The notes: generated by a model from the sequence alone, not told the origin. A stretch of 8,206 bases of DNA from Acidaminococcaceae bacterium (GCA_003512125.1 DOSQ01000171.1:1-8206); one strand, 5' to 3'; positions 1 to 5,924 are shown, counted from the stretch's first letter. Numbers and translations: made by a program.

Positions 1-200
1 AGAAGGCTCTGCATTTCGTTTGCTTATTCGGGCGAGTTGCCTGGTTTCCTCTCCAATTCCACAATAACACGCAAAGATTCCGACAAGTTATATCAGAAAC
101 ATGAACCAAATCAGATGTATTTTATCACAAATAGTAACTAATTTCAATAAGTATTTTTCTTTAATTCAGTTCTGTTTAGGTTTTTTCTGATCACCTTTAT
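1..200. other. Intergenic region without a recognisable gene
   Basis: This stretch follows the stop codon of the M48 protease gene (TAG, 203 to 201 on the minus strand) and reaches the window edge. It contains the candidate leftward promoter at 119-147. No open frame with a start codon and ribosome binding site was found. I see no clear hairpin plus T-tract that would end transcription of the protease gene. Positions 1-60 could be the untranslated leader of a gene to the left; I do not recognise a riboswitch or small RNA there. Confidence 0.5.
119..147 (-). promoter_or_regulatory. Candidate leftward sigma-A-type promoter
   Basis: On the minus strand a -35 hexamer TTGAAA (147 to 142) is followed, after a 17-nt spacer, by a -10 hexamer TAAAAT (124 to 119) with TGA directly upstream, which gives an extended -10. 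Transcription would start near position 112 and run out of the window to the left. It lies in AT-rich DNA downstream of the M48 protease gene, so it would serve the next gene rather than any gene seen here. The match is by eye, and such matches occur by chance in AT-rich DNA. Confidence 0.45.
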
Positions 201-1337
201 CTAAACCTTCGTTCCGGCATCAATCTTTACTGCACCTTTACTGTTGCTCAAAATATCCCGCAGCCTGTTTTCGATCGAACCTGCATCTGCAACACCGTCA
301 AAACTCATGACCGGCTGCTCCCCTACCAGCAGCATATTTTCGCTGTTGGTCCATACCGTTTCGTGTTGCCTGCCGTCGTGGAATACCGCAGCCAGGTTCC
401 CGGCAATCAGGAAGGCCTGTTCCTGCGGACTCATGGTACTTGTCTTTTCCGGTGTATAAAACGGTTTCCGCGCTACGGTGATCAGGCCGTCTTCTTCATT
501 GACTTTCACCTGATTCCCGCTCCACTCTGTAATCTTCTTATTATAATTGGTGCGTCGGCTTATGCTGGTCGGATGGTCGTTGAACAGCTCGGCGAAGCCG
601 CTGGATTTGCTTCCGTTCTGTTCCAGGATATGCTGCCACAGGGCTGCGCCGGCGCCCACGTTATACCCGGCTGCCACAGCGTAATCAAAAGCCATCTTGT
701 CGGCCTGGCTTTCCATGGGTTTGGTCACCCACTTGGCCGTGCCGACAGTACTTACGACTGCCGCACCGATGGAAGAAGCGGTGTTCCGGTTCTGGCTGGC
801 GTACAGGGCAGCCACCAGCGATACCGGAAGCGCACGCTTCACCCCGGCTGCGGGATGATTTTTCTGCCCGTGCCCCATTTCATGGGCGATGACAAAAGCC
901 AGTTCGTCTTCATTGTAATTCAACTTATCGAAGGCGCCGATGTTGACGCTCATATTATGCCCCAGCGTACAAAAGGCATTAAAGGATTTATCGTTATTGA
1001 CAAAATAATTGTATGGTTTTTTTACAATCGAATCATCGGTCTGCGCCACCGCGTCGGACAACCTGGTCATGATACGGGACAGCATGGCGTTGGCCGTAGG
1101 GTCCGTGTTAACACCGTATTTATCCTTGATCTGGCCCATGTAATCATCACGGCCTTTGTTGTCAAGATAGTTTACCTGTTTGTTCAGGTAGGCGTACTCC
1201 GCCCCTACCTGGAACAAAGCCAGACCGGCAGAGAGCCAGTCCCAGGCCAGGGCCTGCTTCGGCATAACCGCGCCGGTCGTCAGCGACAGACAGAGCACCG
1301 CAGAAGCTGCGGTACGAATAATGGAAGATTTTTTCAT
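201..1337 (-). CDS. Secreted M48-family zinc metalloprotease
   Basis: A 378-residue exported peptidase. The N-terminus is a classic signal peptide: positive start MKKSSIIR, a hydrophobic core to about residue 24, and a likely signal peptidase I site after ALA at residue 31. The M48 zinc site is complete: HEMGH at 152-156 (two His ligands and the catalytic Glu) and a third ligand Glu209 in ESQAD. HPTSISRR near 255-262 is a usual late M48 motif. About 115 further residues follow that I cannot assign to a named domain. The family degrades misfolded or surplus envelope proteins (BepA/LoiP-like), so a periplasmic or extracytoplasmic quality-control role is likely; the substrate is unknown. The start is fixed by GGAGG at 1350-1346, 8 nt upstream. 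Only 15 bp separate it from cvfB, so it is probably the last gene of that operon. No transmembrane segment is seen after the signal peptide, unlike HtpX. Confidence 0.9.
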   Translation of the reverse strand: MKKSSIIRTAASAVLCLSLTTGAVMPKQALAWDWLSAGLALFQVGAEYAYLNKQVNYLDNKGRDDYMGQIKDKYGVNTDPTANAMLSRIMTRLSDAVAQTDDSIVKKPYNYFVNNDKSFNAFCTLGHNMSVNIGAFDKLNYNEDELAFVIAHEMGHGQKNHPAAGVKRALPVSLVAALYASQNRNTASSIGAAVVSTVGTAKWVTKPMESQADKMAFDYAVAAGYNVGAGAALWQHILEQNGSKSSGFAELFNDHPTSISRRTNYNKKITEWSGNQVKVNEEDGLITVARKPFYTPEKTSTMSPQEQAFLIAGNLAAVFHDGRQHETVWTNSENMLLVGEQPVMSFDGVADAGSIENRLRDILSNSKGAVKIDAGTKV

Positions 1338-1352
1338 AGCGATAACCTCCGA

Positions 1353-2222
1353 TTACTTCAAAATCGTCCAGCCGTCCTCCTGGTACACTTTGCCTTCTTT
1401 CATCAGCCGGCCCAGCGCCCGCTTGAAGGCAGCCTTGGAAATGCCGAACTTGGTCTTGATGATCTCCGCCGGCGTATCGTCACAGTATGGCATGCGCCCG
1501 TTCCGGGACTGCAGCGTGTCCAGAATCACCTGCGCGTCGTCCACCATGGCATTTTCTTTTTGCTTGCGCAACGATACATCCACGTGGCCGTCCTCCCGGA
1601 TGAAGGTGATACGGGCCGTGACCTGTTCACCATAAGCAAGATACCGTTTCGGGTCCGCCTCGCTCCGGTGCAGGAACGCGATATGCCGGTCATTGGTAAA
1701 AATAAAAAAGCCTTCATGGGTAATGTTATAGATTGTTCCGGTAATTGAATCCCCGATCTTGACTTCGGCGCCAATTGGTTTCGCAACCCGGGCCAGGTCC
1801 TTATCCACCTTCATGGTTACCGCCGGCCGGCCGCTCTTGTCCCGGTACAGTTTGATCCATATCTTCTGGTTGGGATTCACCCGGCCCAGCATTTCCGTAT
1901 AGGGCAGGAACACGCCCCGCTCCGCCCCGATGTCCACGAAGCCGCCGTCCCGCGTTACACTGATGACCTTCGCATAGCCTAACTGCCCTTCTCTCATTTT
2001 AGGAAGTTTCATGCTGGCGGTCAGGCGTTTGCGGGGATCAAGGTACAGGTACACCTTTACTTCATCGCCCGTTTTTACCGGTGTCGTCTGCTGCAGCTTA
2101 TGCAGCAGGATGTCGTCCGACGTATTACCGGTACCGGCATCCAGAAACGCGCCCATGTCGGAGACACGGACTACCTTCAGGGTCACTACATCACCGGCTT
2201 TGTACTGCAGGTTACTCTCCAT
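1353..2222 (-). CDS. cvfB: S1-domain RNA-binding protein, CvfB family
   Basis: A 289-residue protein of the CvfB/YitL family, close to the roughly 300-residue family length. It has three S1/OB-like segments: about 4-70 (GDVVTLKVVRVSDMGAFLDAG), 75-140 (GQLGYAKVISVTRDGGFVDIG) and 150-215 (GDSITGTIYNITHEGFFIF). A C-terminal winged-helix part, about 225-289, contains KFGISKAAFKRALGRLMKEG. In Staphylococcus aureus CvfB binds RNA and affects virulence-gene expression; in other bacteria the role is poorly defined but points to post-transcriptional control. The open frame extends upstream to 2327, but that extension only overlaps rsfS. The Shine-Dalgarno AAGGGG (2235-2230) is 7 nt from ATG at 2222 and 4 nt from the adjacent ATG at 2225. 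I take 2222; 2225 would add one Met. The gene overlaps the end of rsfS by 11 bp, so the two are probably translationally coupled. Confidence 0.9.
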   Translation of the reverse strand: MESNLQYKAGDVVTLKVVRVSDMGAFLDAGTGNTSDDILLHKLQQTTPVKTGDEVKVYLYLDPRKRLTASMKLPKMREGQLGYAKVISVTRDGGFVDIGAERGVFLPYTEMLGRVNPNQKIWIKLYRDKSGRPAVTMKVDKDLARVAKPIGAEVKIGDSITGTIYNITHEGFFIFTNDRHIAFLHRSEADPKRYLAYGEQVTARITFIREDGHVDVSLRKQKENAMVDDAQVILDTLQSRNGRMPYCDDTPAEIIKTKFGISKAAFKRALGRLMKEGKVYQEDGWTILK

Positions 2223-2577
2223 CATCGGTCCCCTTGAACGCTTCACTGGGGGCATCAGCCCACAGCTGTTCCAGATTATAGAAATCCCGCTCTTCTTCCA
2301 GGAATACATGAACCACCGCGTCACCAAAATCCATCAGGACCCAGCGGCCTTCGTTATATCCTTCCTTGTGACGGCAGAACACTTCCTCTTCCGCCAGTTT
2401 ATCTTCAATGGCATCAGCGATCGCCCGCACCAGCGTGGTGTTGGATGCGCTGGCAATGACAAAATAATCTGTCATGTAGGATATGCCTTCCATGTTCAGC
2501 AATAATATATCTTTTCCTTTTTTATCATCTGCAATCGTTGCAATTTTTTCTGCCAGTTCTTTCGGCTGCATGGTCAT
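2212..2577 (-). CDS. rsfS: Ribosomal silencing factor RsfS (Iojap/YbeB/DUF143)
   Basis: A 121-residue cytosolic protein of normal family length. Family hallmarks are DYFVIASASN (about 37-46), then KEGYNEGRWVLMDFGD and VVHVFLEEERDFYNLEQLW (about 70-106). RsfS binds ribosomal protein uL14 on the large subunit and blocks subunit joining, which lowers translation in starvation or stationary phase. GGAGG at 2590-2586 lies 8 nt upstream of ATG 2577, which chooses this start over the in-frame ATG at 2571. It follows the LCP gene after a 173-bp gap rich in hairpins and overlaps cvfB by 11 bp. In Firmicutes rsfS commonly lies downstream of nadD and yqeK, as here. The last ten or so residues are acidic and not conserved. 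Identification is firm. Confidence 0.96.
   Translation of the reverse strand: MTMQPKELAEKIATIADDKKGKDILLLNMEGISYMTDYFVIASASNTTLVRAIADAIEDKLAEEEVFCRHKEGYNEGRWVLMDFGDAVVHVFLEEERDFYNLEQLWADAPSEAFKGTDDGE
2230..2235 (-). promoter_or_regulatory. Ribosome binding site that sets the cvfB start
   Basis: AAGGGG on the minus strand lies inside the rsfS coding region, 7 nt from ATG 2222 and 4 nt from ATG 2225. It rules out the longer open frame from 2327 as the true start and places cvfB initiation inside the 3' end of rsfS. Confidence 0.65.
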
Positions 2578-2642
2578 ACAGTCTACCTCCGTATTTTCAT
2601 TATATTTATAGTTTGGATTATCTTTTCTGTTTTATCATCTCT

Positions 2643-2671
2643 ATCACCGTCAGCCGTGACGCTGCGGTGAT
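2643..2671. repeat. Strong imperfect inverted repeat in the LCP-rsfS gap
   Basis: Read on the plus strand, ATCACCG pairs with CGGTGAT at the ends and CAGC with GCTG inside. This gives an 11-bp stem with one bulged base and the 6-nt loop CGTGAC. Neither strand shows a T-tract after it, so it is not a typical intrinsic terminator. It could be a processing or stability hairpin in the operon transcript. Confidence 0.5.
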
Positions 2672-2682
2672 TCACAGCAACA

Positions 2683-2739
2683 TCCTGCCACACGCAGGAA
2701 CGCTTTCGGTAAAACCTGCACAAAGCGAAAGCCTGTGCA
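2683..2739. repeat. Cluster of further small inverted repeats
   Basis: Three more self-complementary pairs lie between the LCP stop and rsfS. TCCTGC at 2683-2688 pairs with GCAGGA at 2694-2699 (loop CACAC). GCTTTCG at 2702-2708 pairs with CGAAAGC at 2726-2732. TGCACA at 2717-2722 pairs with TGTGCA at 2734-2739. The last two interlock, so they cannot both form as simple hairpins. No ORF with a ribosome binding site is seen here. Confidence 0.45.
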
Positions 2740-2750
2740 AAGAACTACTG

Positions 2751-4097
2751 CTAATTTTTCGGCGCCGCCTGAGGTTTGTTACTGATAACCGGTTTGCGTA
2801 TCACCGGCGGCGCGTTTTTCTTGGGAGCCTGTTTGGGCGCATTGGACACCGAAGGCTTCGGTGTGTTGGATACGGATGAAGAGGATTTGCCTGTGCTGCC
2901 AGCTTTCGGCGGAATCACTGCTTTCTTTTCCGGTTCGGCCTTCCGGACGTCAGTAGCCGTTTTCTTATTATCGGAAGAAGACCTTCGGGCCGCAGCCGCC
3001 GCGGCGCTTCGCTGGGAATCGCTGTTGCTTCCCTCACCCAGCGCATCCACGCCGTCAACCGGGTCGCCGGATTCGGAATCCTCTTTCATCGCCATAAAGG
3101 GAATGTCCACTTCTGTCAGAGATTTTTCAATATCCGTCCGGTTGGACCGCCAATAGCTGATCCCGCTGGCAGGAGAATCGTAGAAGTTGCCGTACAGCAT
3201 GCCGGACCGGATATTGTTGTCTGACATGATATTGAAACTGCGGGCCGCCTTCAGCATGGTGACCGTATCCATATCCGTTTCGATATATTCCTTCGCCGTG
3301 GAAAGAAGTTTGGGTATTTTGGTTATATTTTCCACAGAGAACATCTGCAGGCCCAGAGCCTTCAGGAACTTCTGCTGCCGCTGCACCCGTCCGATATCCC
3401 CCAGCTCGTCGGAACGGAACCGGACATACTGTCCGCTCTTCTCCCCGTCCAGATGCTGGTAACCGTGTTTGATATCAATTTTAAGGTTGGCCCAGGGATC
3501 TTCGTAATGCATGTCTTTATCCACATACAGATCCACGCCGCCAATCAGGTTGATAATCTCAATAAAGCCCTGCCAGTTCGCCAGCGCATAATAATGGATG
3601 GGTATGCGAAGCAGGTTGGCAATGGTCTGCTTGGCCATGGTGACCCCGCCATAAGTATAGGCCGAGTTCAGCTTTTCATACTGGGTATGGCCAGGCAAGA
3701 TGACCATGGTATCCCGGGGCAGGGAAATCAAGGATATCTTATGGGCTTCAGGGTCAAAGCTGGCTACGATCATGGCATCTGTCCGTTTCGGTTCGCTTTT
3801 GTCTGCTTCACTGTCCCCGTCATCGATACCCAGCAGCAGTACATTGATGCGCTTATTCAGCGTTTCATCTTTCTCAATTTCCGGATCCGCCGCAACGACC
3901 TTCTTTTCCGGCGCGTGAATGATATTTGTATAAACCCAGACCGAACCCCAGAAAACCGTCGTCAGGAGTACCGCCAGTACAATCAGCAGCAAAAACAGCC
4001 GTCCCCAGCGCAATCTGCGCCGTTTGGGACGGTGATAATGTCTTCCGTCCGCATCCGTATGGTCATTATGGTTACCGTTTCTATTTTCCGAATCCAT
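2751..4097 (-). CDS. LytR-CpsA-Psr (LCP) family cell-wall glycopolymer transferase
   Basis: A 448-residue membrane-anchored protein. A basic cytosolic N-terminus (HRPKRRRLRWGR, about 22-33) precedes one transmembrane helix (about 34-58) and an extracytoplasmic LCP domain (about 83-300). Signature segments are INVLLLGIDDGD, KRTDAMIVASFD (R105, D107), ISLISLPRDTMV (R128, D129), KLNSAYTYGG and VRFRSDELGDIGRVQRQQ (R237, R240). LCP enzymes transfer undecaprenyl-phosphate-linked polymers to peptidoglycan, and the conserved Asp/Arg residues bind the lipid pyrophosphate and Mg2+. The last 110 residues or so are a disordered Ser/Ala/Pro/Lys tail with repeated SVSN and PK units, longer than in many homologues. 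Its ATG follows the yqeK stop codon directly (TAAATG); GAGG at 4107-4104 lies 6 nt upstream inside yqeK. Which polymer it handles cannot be told from the sequence. Confidence 0.92.
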   Translation of the reverse strand: MDSENRNGNHNDHTDADGRHYHRPKRRRLRWGRLFLLLIVLAVLLTTVFWGSVWVYTNIIHAPEKKVVAADPEIEKDETLNKRINVLLLGIDDGDSEADKSEPKRTDAMIVASFDPEAHKISLISLPRDTMVILPGHTQYEKLNSAYTYGGVTMAKQTIANLLRIPIHYYALANWQGFIEIINLIGGVDLYVDKDMHYEDPWANLKIDIKHGYQHLDGEKSGQYVRFRSDELGDIGRVQRQQKFLKALGLQMFSVENITKIPKLLSTAKEYIETDMDTVTMLKAARSFNIMSDNNIRSGMLYGNFYDSPASGISYWRSNRTDIEKSLTEVDIPFMAMKEDSESGDPVDGVDALGEGSNSDSQRSAAAAAARRSSSDNKKTATDVRKAEPEKKAVIPPKAGSTGKSSSSVSNTPKPSVSNAPKQAPKKNAPPVIRKPVISNKPQAAPKN

Positions 4098-4727
4098 TTA
4101 TTTCCTCTTTTTTTCTTTGATTTTTTCCTTTTGGTACCGCGCAGCCAGCTGGTTATATCCGGCAATGGCGTCGGGATGGATCAGCATGCCGTCGTCCAGG
4201 AGATAGCGTATCGTGTTTTCATAAGACAGGAACATGCCCCGGTCCAAATCCGTAAAAGAAGCTTCCCTGATTTCTTCTACGCCCTCAAAATCCCGGCCCG
4301 GCTCAATCAGGTCTGCCAGGAACACGATCTTCGCTGTTTCCGTCATATCCGCCGCACCGGTGGAATGATACCGGATCGCGTCCAGCACTTCCCTGTCATC
4401 GGGGCTGACTCCATATTTATGGATCGCGTAATACACGCCCAGCTTGGCATGCAGCAGGATAGGCTGGGCGGCTTCTACGGGGTCGACAGGGATCCCCAGC
4501 TCTTTTGCCTTTTCCACACTGGCTTCTTTGGGAATCTGGCGTCCGCAGTCATGGAGCAGCGCGGCTAACGCGATCTTTTGTTTATCTGCATGATAGTGCT
4601 CTGCCATCTTCAGCGCCGTTTCGTATACGCGCACAGAGTGCTCATAGCGTTTCGGCTTCAGGCTCTGCTGCAGCAGGGCCCGCATTTCTTCTATTGTCAG
4701 CCTCGGGTTGTTCTCTCTTTTTTCCAT
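4098..4727 (-). CDS. yqeK: YqeK, HD-domain symmetrical Ap4A hydrolase
   Basis: A 209-residue cytosolic metal-dependent hydrolase. The YqeK family splits Ap4A into two ADP. Metal ligands of the HD fold are all present: His in RYEHSV, HD in AALLHDCGR, His in LLHAKLG, His in AIRYHSTG, and Asp in FLADLIEPGRDFEGV. The motif order and family-like length support intact function. I chose ATG 4727 because it aligns with the usual family start and has AAAGGA (4743-4738) 10 nt upstream. The frame stays open to ATG 4844, 7 bp after nadD, and would add 39 residues resembling a signal peptide (MKRSILTATMTLLAFFS...). That start has only GGAG 13 nt away, and export would not suit an enzyme acting on cytosolic Ap4A. 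The stop codon touches the LCP start. The pairing with nadD is standard in Firmicutes. Confidence 0.9.
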   Translation of the reverse strand: MEKRENNPRLTIEEMRALLQQSLKPKRYEHSVRVYETALKMAEHYHADKQKIALAALLHDCGRQIPKEASVEKAKELGIPVDPVEAAQPILLHAKLGVYYAIHKYGVSPDDREVLDAIRYHSTGAADMTETAKIVFLADLIEPGRDFEGVEEIREASFTDLDRGMFLSYENTIRYLLDDGMLIHPDAIAGYNQLAARYQKEKIKEKKRK

Positions 4728-4737
4728 TACAATGGGT

Positions 4738-4743
4738 TCCTTT
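4738..4743 (-). promoter_or_regulatory. Ribosome binding site favouring the shorter yqeK start
   Basis: AAAGGA on the minus strand lies 10 nt upstream of ATG 4727. The alternative start at 4844 has only GGAG at 4861-4858, 13 nt away, which is too far to be efficient. This is moderate support for the shorter protein. Confidence 0.45.
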
Positions 4744-4851
4744 ACTGCCTTCACTTCTTTGAATGACATGACACCGCAGGCCGCATTCGTTATAGAAAAG
4801 AACGCGAGCAGGGTCATTGTGGCTGTCAAAATACTTCTTTTCATTTATATC

Positions 4852-5469
4852 TTACTTCTCCGCCCGGTACAGGCCCCGTTCATAAATATACTGCTCTACG
4901 GCAAGGGGCGCCATGCCCCGGATGGGTTTTCCTTCCCGCAGCCGTTTGCGAATTTCAGTTGAAGAAATAGCCGTTTCCGGCACCTCCGCATGGATGATTT
5001 TTTCCGCAGCCCAGGGACCGTAGGCTTTTGTCAGCCTTTCTACGCCAGCCTCGCCTTCATATCCCGGGCGCTCTGCCGCCACAAAATACACCAGCCGCAA
5101 CAGGTCATGCACCCGGTACCAGGTGTAAAGCTGGGTCAGGGAATCTTCCCCGATGATCAGGTATATCTCCGCATCCGGCCACAGTTCCTGCATAATATTT
5201 ACGGTATCGTAGGTGTAGGACAGGCCGCCCCGTTCAAACTCCAGACTGCTGACTACAAAATTTTCGTAGCCCTGCACAGCCAGCTGCACCATAGTCAGCC
5301 TGTCCTGCCAGGAGGCACAGTCCGACCGGGTCTGTTTATGAGGAGGCAGATACGCAGGCAGAAACACGACTCTGTCAAAGTCCAGCTGCTGCTGCACCGC
5401 ATGGGCCATGCGCAGATGTCCCATATGGACCGGGTCAAAGGTCCCGCCCATGATTGCCAGCCGTTCCAT
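4852..5469 (-). CDS. nadD: Nicotinate-nucleotide adenylyltransferase NadD
   Basis: A 205-residue cytosolic enzyme that joins nicotinate mononucleotide and ATP to form deamido-NAD, a late step of NAD synthesis. The nucleotidyltransferase motifs are complete: GGTFDPVHMGHL at residues 8-19, FLPAYLPPHK at 36-45, SYTYDTV at 84-90, IIGEDSL at 105-111, and the C-terminal ISSTEIRKRLREG at 168-180. Length is normal for the family. The frame runs up to a TTG at 5523, but GGGAGG at 5482-5477, 7 nt before ATG 5469, and alignment of the GGTFDP motif near the N-terminus fix this start. It is the first gene of the nadD-yqeK-LCP-rsfS-cvfB-M48 run and lies about 90 nt downstream of a good promoter. The function assignment is firm. 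Confidence 0.97.
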   Translation of the reverse strand: MERLAIMGGTFDPVHMGHLRMAHAVQQQLDFDRVVFLPAYLPPHKQTRSDCASWQDRLTMVQLAVQGYENFVVSSLEFERGGLSYTYDTVNIMQELWPDAEIYLIIGEDSLTQLYTWYRVHDLLRLVYFVAAERPGYEGEAGVERLTKAYGPWAAEKIIHAEVPETAISSTEIRKRLREGKPIRGMAPLAVEQYIYERGLYRAEK

Positions 5470-5556
5470 GACGTTGCCTCCCTGTTTCCATATTGTTGAA
5501 ATCCATCTGAAGCGCCGCATCAAAAGGAGGCAGCATCTTCAGAAGTATTACAGTAT

Positions 5557-5586
5557 ATTATAGCAATTTATCCTTGCTTTTGTAAA
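5557..5586 (-). promoter_or_regulatory. Extended -10 promoter for the nadD operon
   Basis: On the minus strand a perfect -10 TATAAT (5562 to 5557) is preceded directly by TGC, the extended -10 element, and by TTTACA (5586 to 5581) as -35, with an 18-nt spacer. Transcription would begin near 5550, giving a leader of about 80 nt before ATG 5469. It is the best promoter match in the window and sits where the long nadD transcription unit should begin. The -35 and spacer overlap a large inverted repeat (5566-5603). Confidence 0.65.
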
Positions 5587-5603
5587 TAAAAGCGAGGATA
5601 AAT
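5566..5603. repeat. 16-bp inverted repeat overlapping the nadD promoter
   Basis: The left arm at 5566-5581 starts ATTTATCC and the right arm at 5588-5603 ends GGATAAAT; the loop GTAAAT is 6 nt. Fifteen of 16 positions are Watson-Crick pairs; the other (5575/5594) is a G-U wobble in plus-strand RNA and an A-C mismatch in minus-strand RNA. The repeat covers the -35 hexamer and most of the spacer. No T-run follows directly on either strand, so a regulator-binding operator or a transcript-end hairpin of the upstream unit are both possible; the sequence alone does not decide. Confidence 0.6.
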
Positions 5604-5615
5604 CTCCTCTTATTT

Positions 5616-5631
5616 CACATTTTAAAATATG
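5616..5631. repeat. AT-rich near-perfect palindrome
   Basis: CACATTTTAAAATATG is a 16-bp palindrome with one mismatched pair, centred about 40 bp upstream of the centre of the larger inverted repeat at the nadD promoter. It could be a second protein-binding site or a chance AT-rich palindrome. Confidence 0.3.
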
Positions 5632-5671
5632 ATGCGTCCGTGCAAGAGTAAGTAAGCAGCCGACGGTTCCT

Positions 5672-5851
5672 TTACCTGCCGTTCTTTATGCAATAGATTG
5701 CGCCTTCCAGAATGGCAATCACCACAAGCAACAACACGAGAAGGCGGAACCGGTCTTTCATATCAAAAATGGTTTTAGGCCTTCTCAGAAATTCCGAGAA
5801 GGCCTGCGTAAACAGTTTCATTTTTTGTAACAGGGTACGATCCTTTTTCAT
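5672..5851 (-). CDS. Small single-pass membrane protein, 59 residues, unknown function
   Basis: A short gene reading ATG 5851 to TAA 5674-5672. AAGGA at 5864-5860 lies 8 nt upstream, a well-placed ribosome binding site. The protein begins MKKDRTLLQKMKLFTQAF, continues with a basic amphipathic stretch (FLRRPKTIFDMKDRF), and has one strongly hydrophobic segment at about residues 37-55 (LLVLLLVVIAILEGAIYCI). It ends KNGR. The positive charge before the helix predicts the N-terminus inside the cell. A Glu at 49 within the helix is unusual. It lies 119 bp downstream of the ABC permease and upstream of the nadD promoter, so it may be the last gene of the pump unit or stand alone. I do not recognise a family. 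A perfect 10-bp inverted repeat lies inside the gene. Codon use resembles the neighbours. Confidence is moderate because short frames can arise by chance. Confidence 0.6.
   Translation of the reverse strand: MKKDRTLLQKMKLFTQAFSEFLRRPKTIFDMKDRFRLLVLLLVVIAILEGAIYCIKNGR
5777..5805. repeat. Perfect 10-bp inverted repeat inside the small gene
   Basis: AGGCCTTCTC at 5777-5786 is followed by a 9-nt spacer and its exact complement GAGAAGGCCT at 5796-5805. It covers codons 16-25 of the 59-residue gene. In the minus-strand RNA a short T-run (ATTTTTG) begins a few bases after the stem; in the plus-strand RNA a T6 run comes about 13 nt after it. Neither is a textbook terminator. Confidence 0.55.
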
Positions 5852-5924
5852 GCCGTGTTTCCTTATTCGGCTCCCTCCACGCTGCTACGCCATACACAAC
5901 ACAACGGCTGCCTGACTGTTCTGA

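Larger units (their letters stand above)
5470..5671. other. Intergenic region holding the nadD promoter
   Basis: Between nadD and the small membrane-protein gene. It holds, from right to left, the 16-bp AT palindrome (5616-5631), the 16-bp inverted repeat (5566-5603), the extended -10 promoter (5557-5586) and a leader of about 80 nt ending in GGGAGG. No additional coding frame was supported. Confidence 0.55.

Noticed and set aside
1..110. A riboswitch or structured small RNA downstream of the leftward promoter
   Set aside because: I compared it by eye with the conserved cores of common riboswitch classes and found no match. The weak pairing seen is not enough for a call.
363..1748. A 461-codon open frame on the plus strand
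   Set aside because: It lies antisense to the M48 protease and cvfB, both of which have full family motifs and ribosome binding sites. Its product shows no recognisable domain and it spans two real genes, so it is a shadow frame.
2590..2640. A TATAAT-like -10 box just before rsfS
   Set aside because: The hexamer is present on the minus strand, but no convincing -35 lies 16-19 nt upstream, and the transcript would start only a few bases from the ribosome binding site. AT-rich DNA makes such matches common.
2702..2739. An H-type pseudoknot from the two interlocking repeats
   Set aside because: The order of the arms fits, but only one nucleotide would have to cross a 7-bp stem, which is sterically unlikely. 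Mutually exclusive hairpins are the simpler reading.
3453..4568. A 371-codon open frame on the plus strand
   Set aside because: Antisense to the LCP and yqeK genes, with no recognisable motif and no good ribosome binding site seen.
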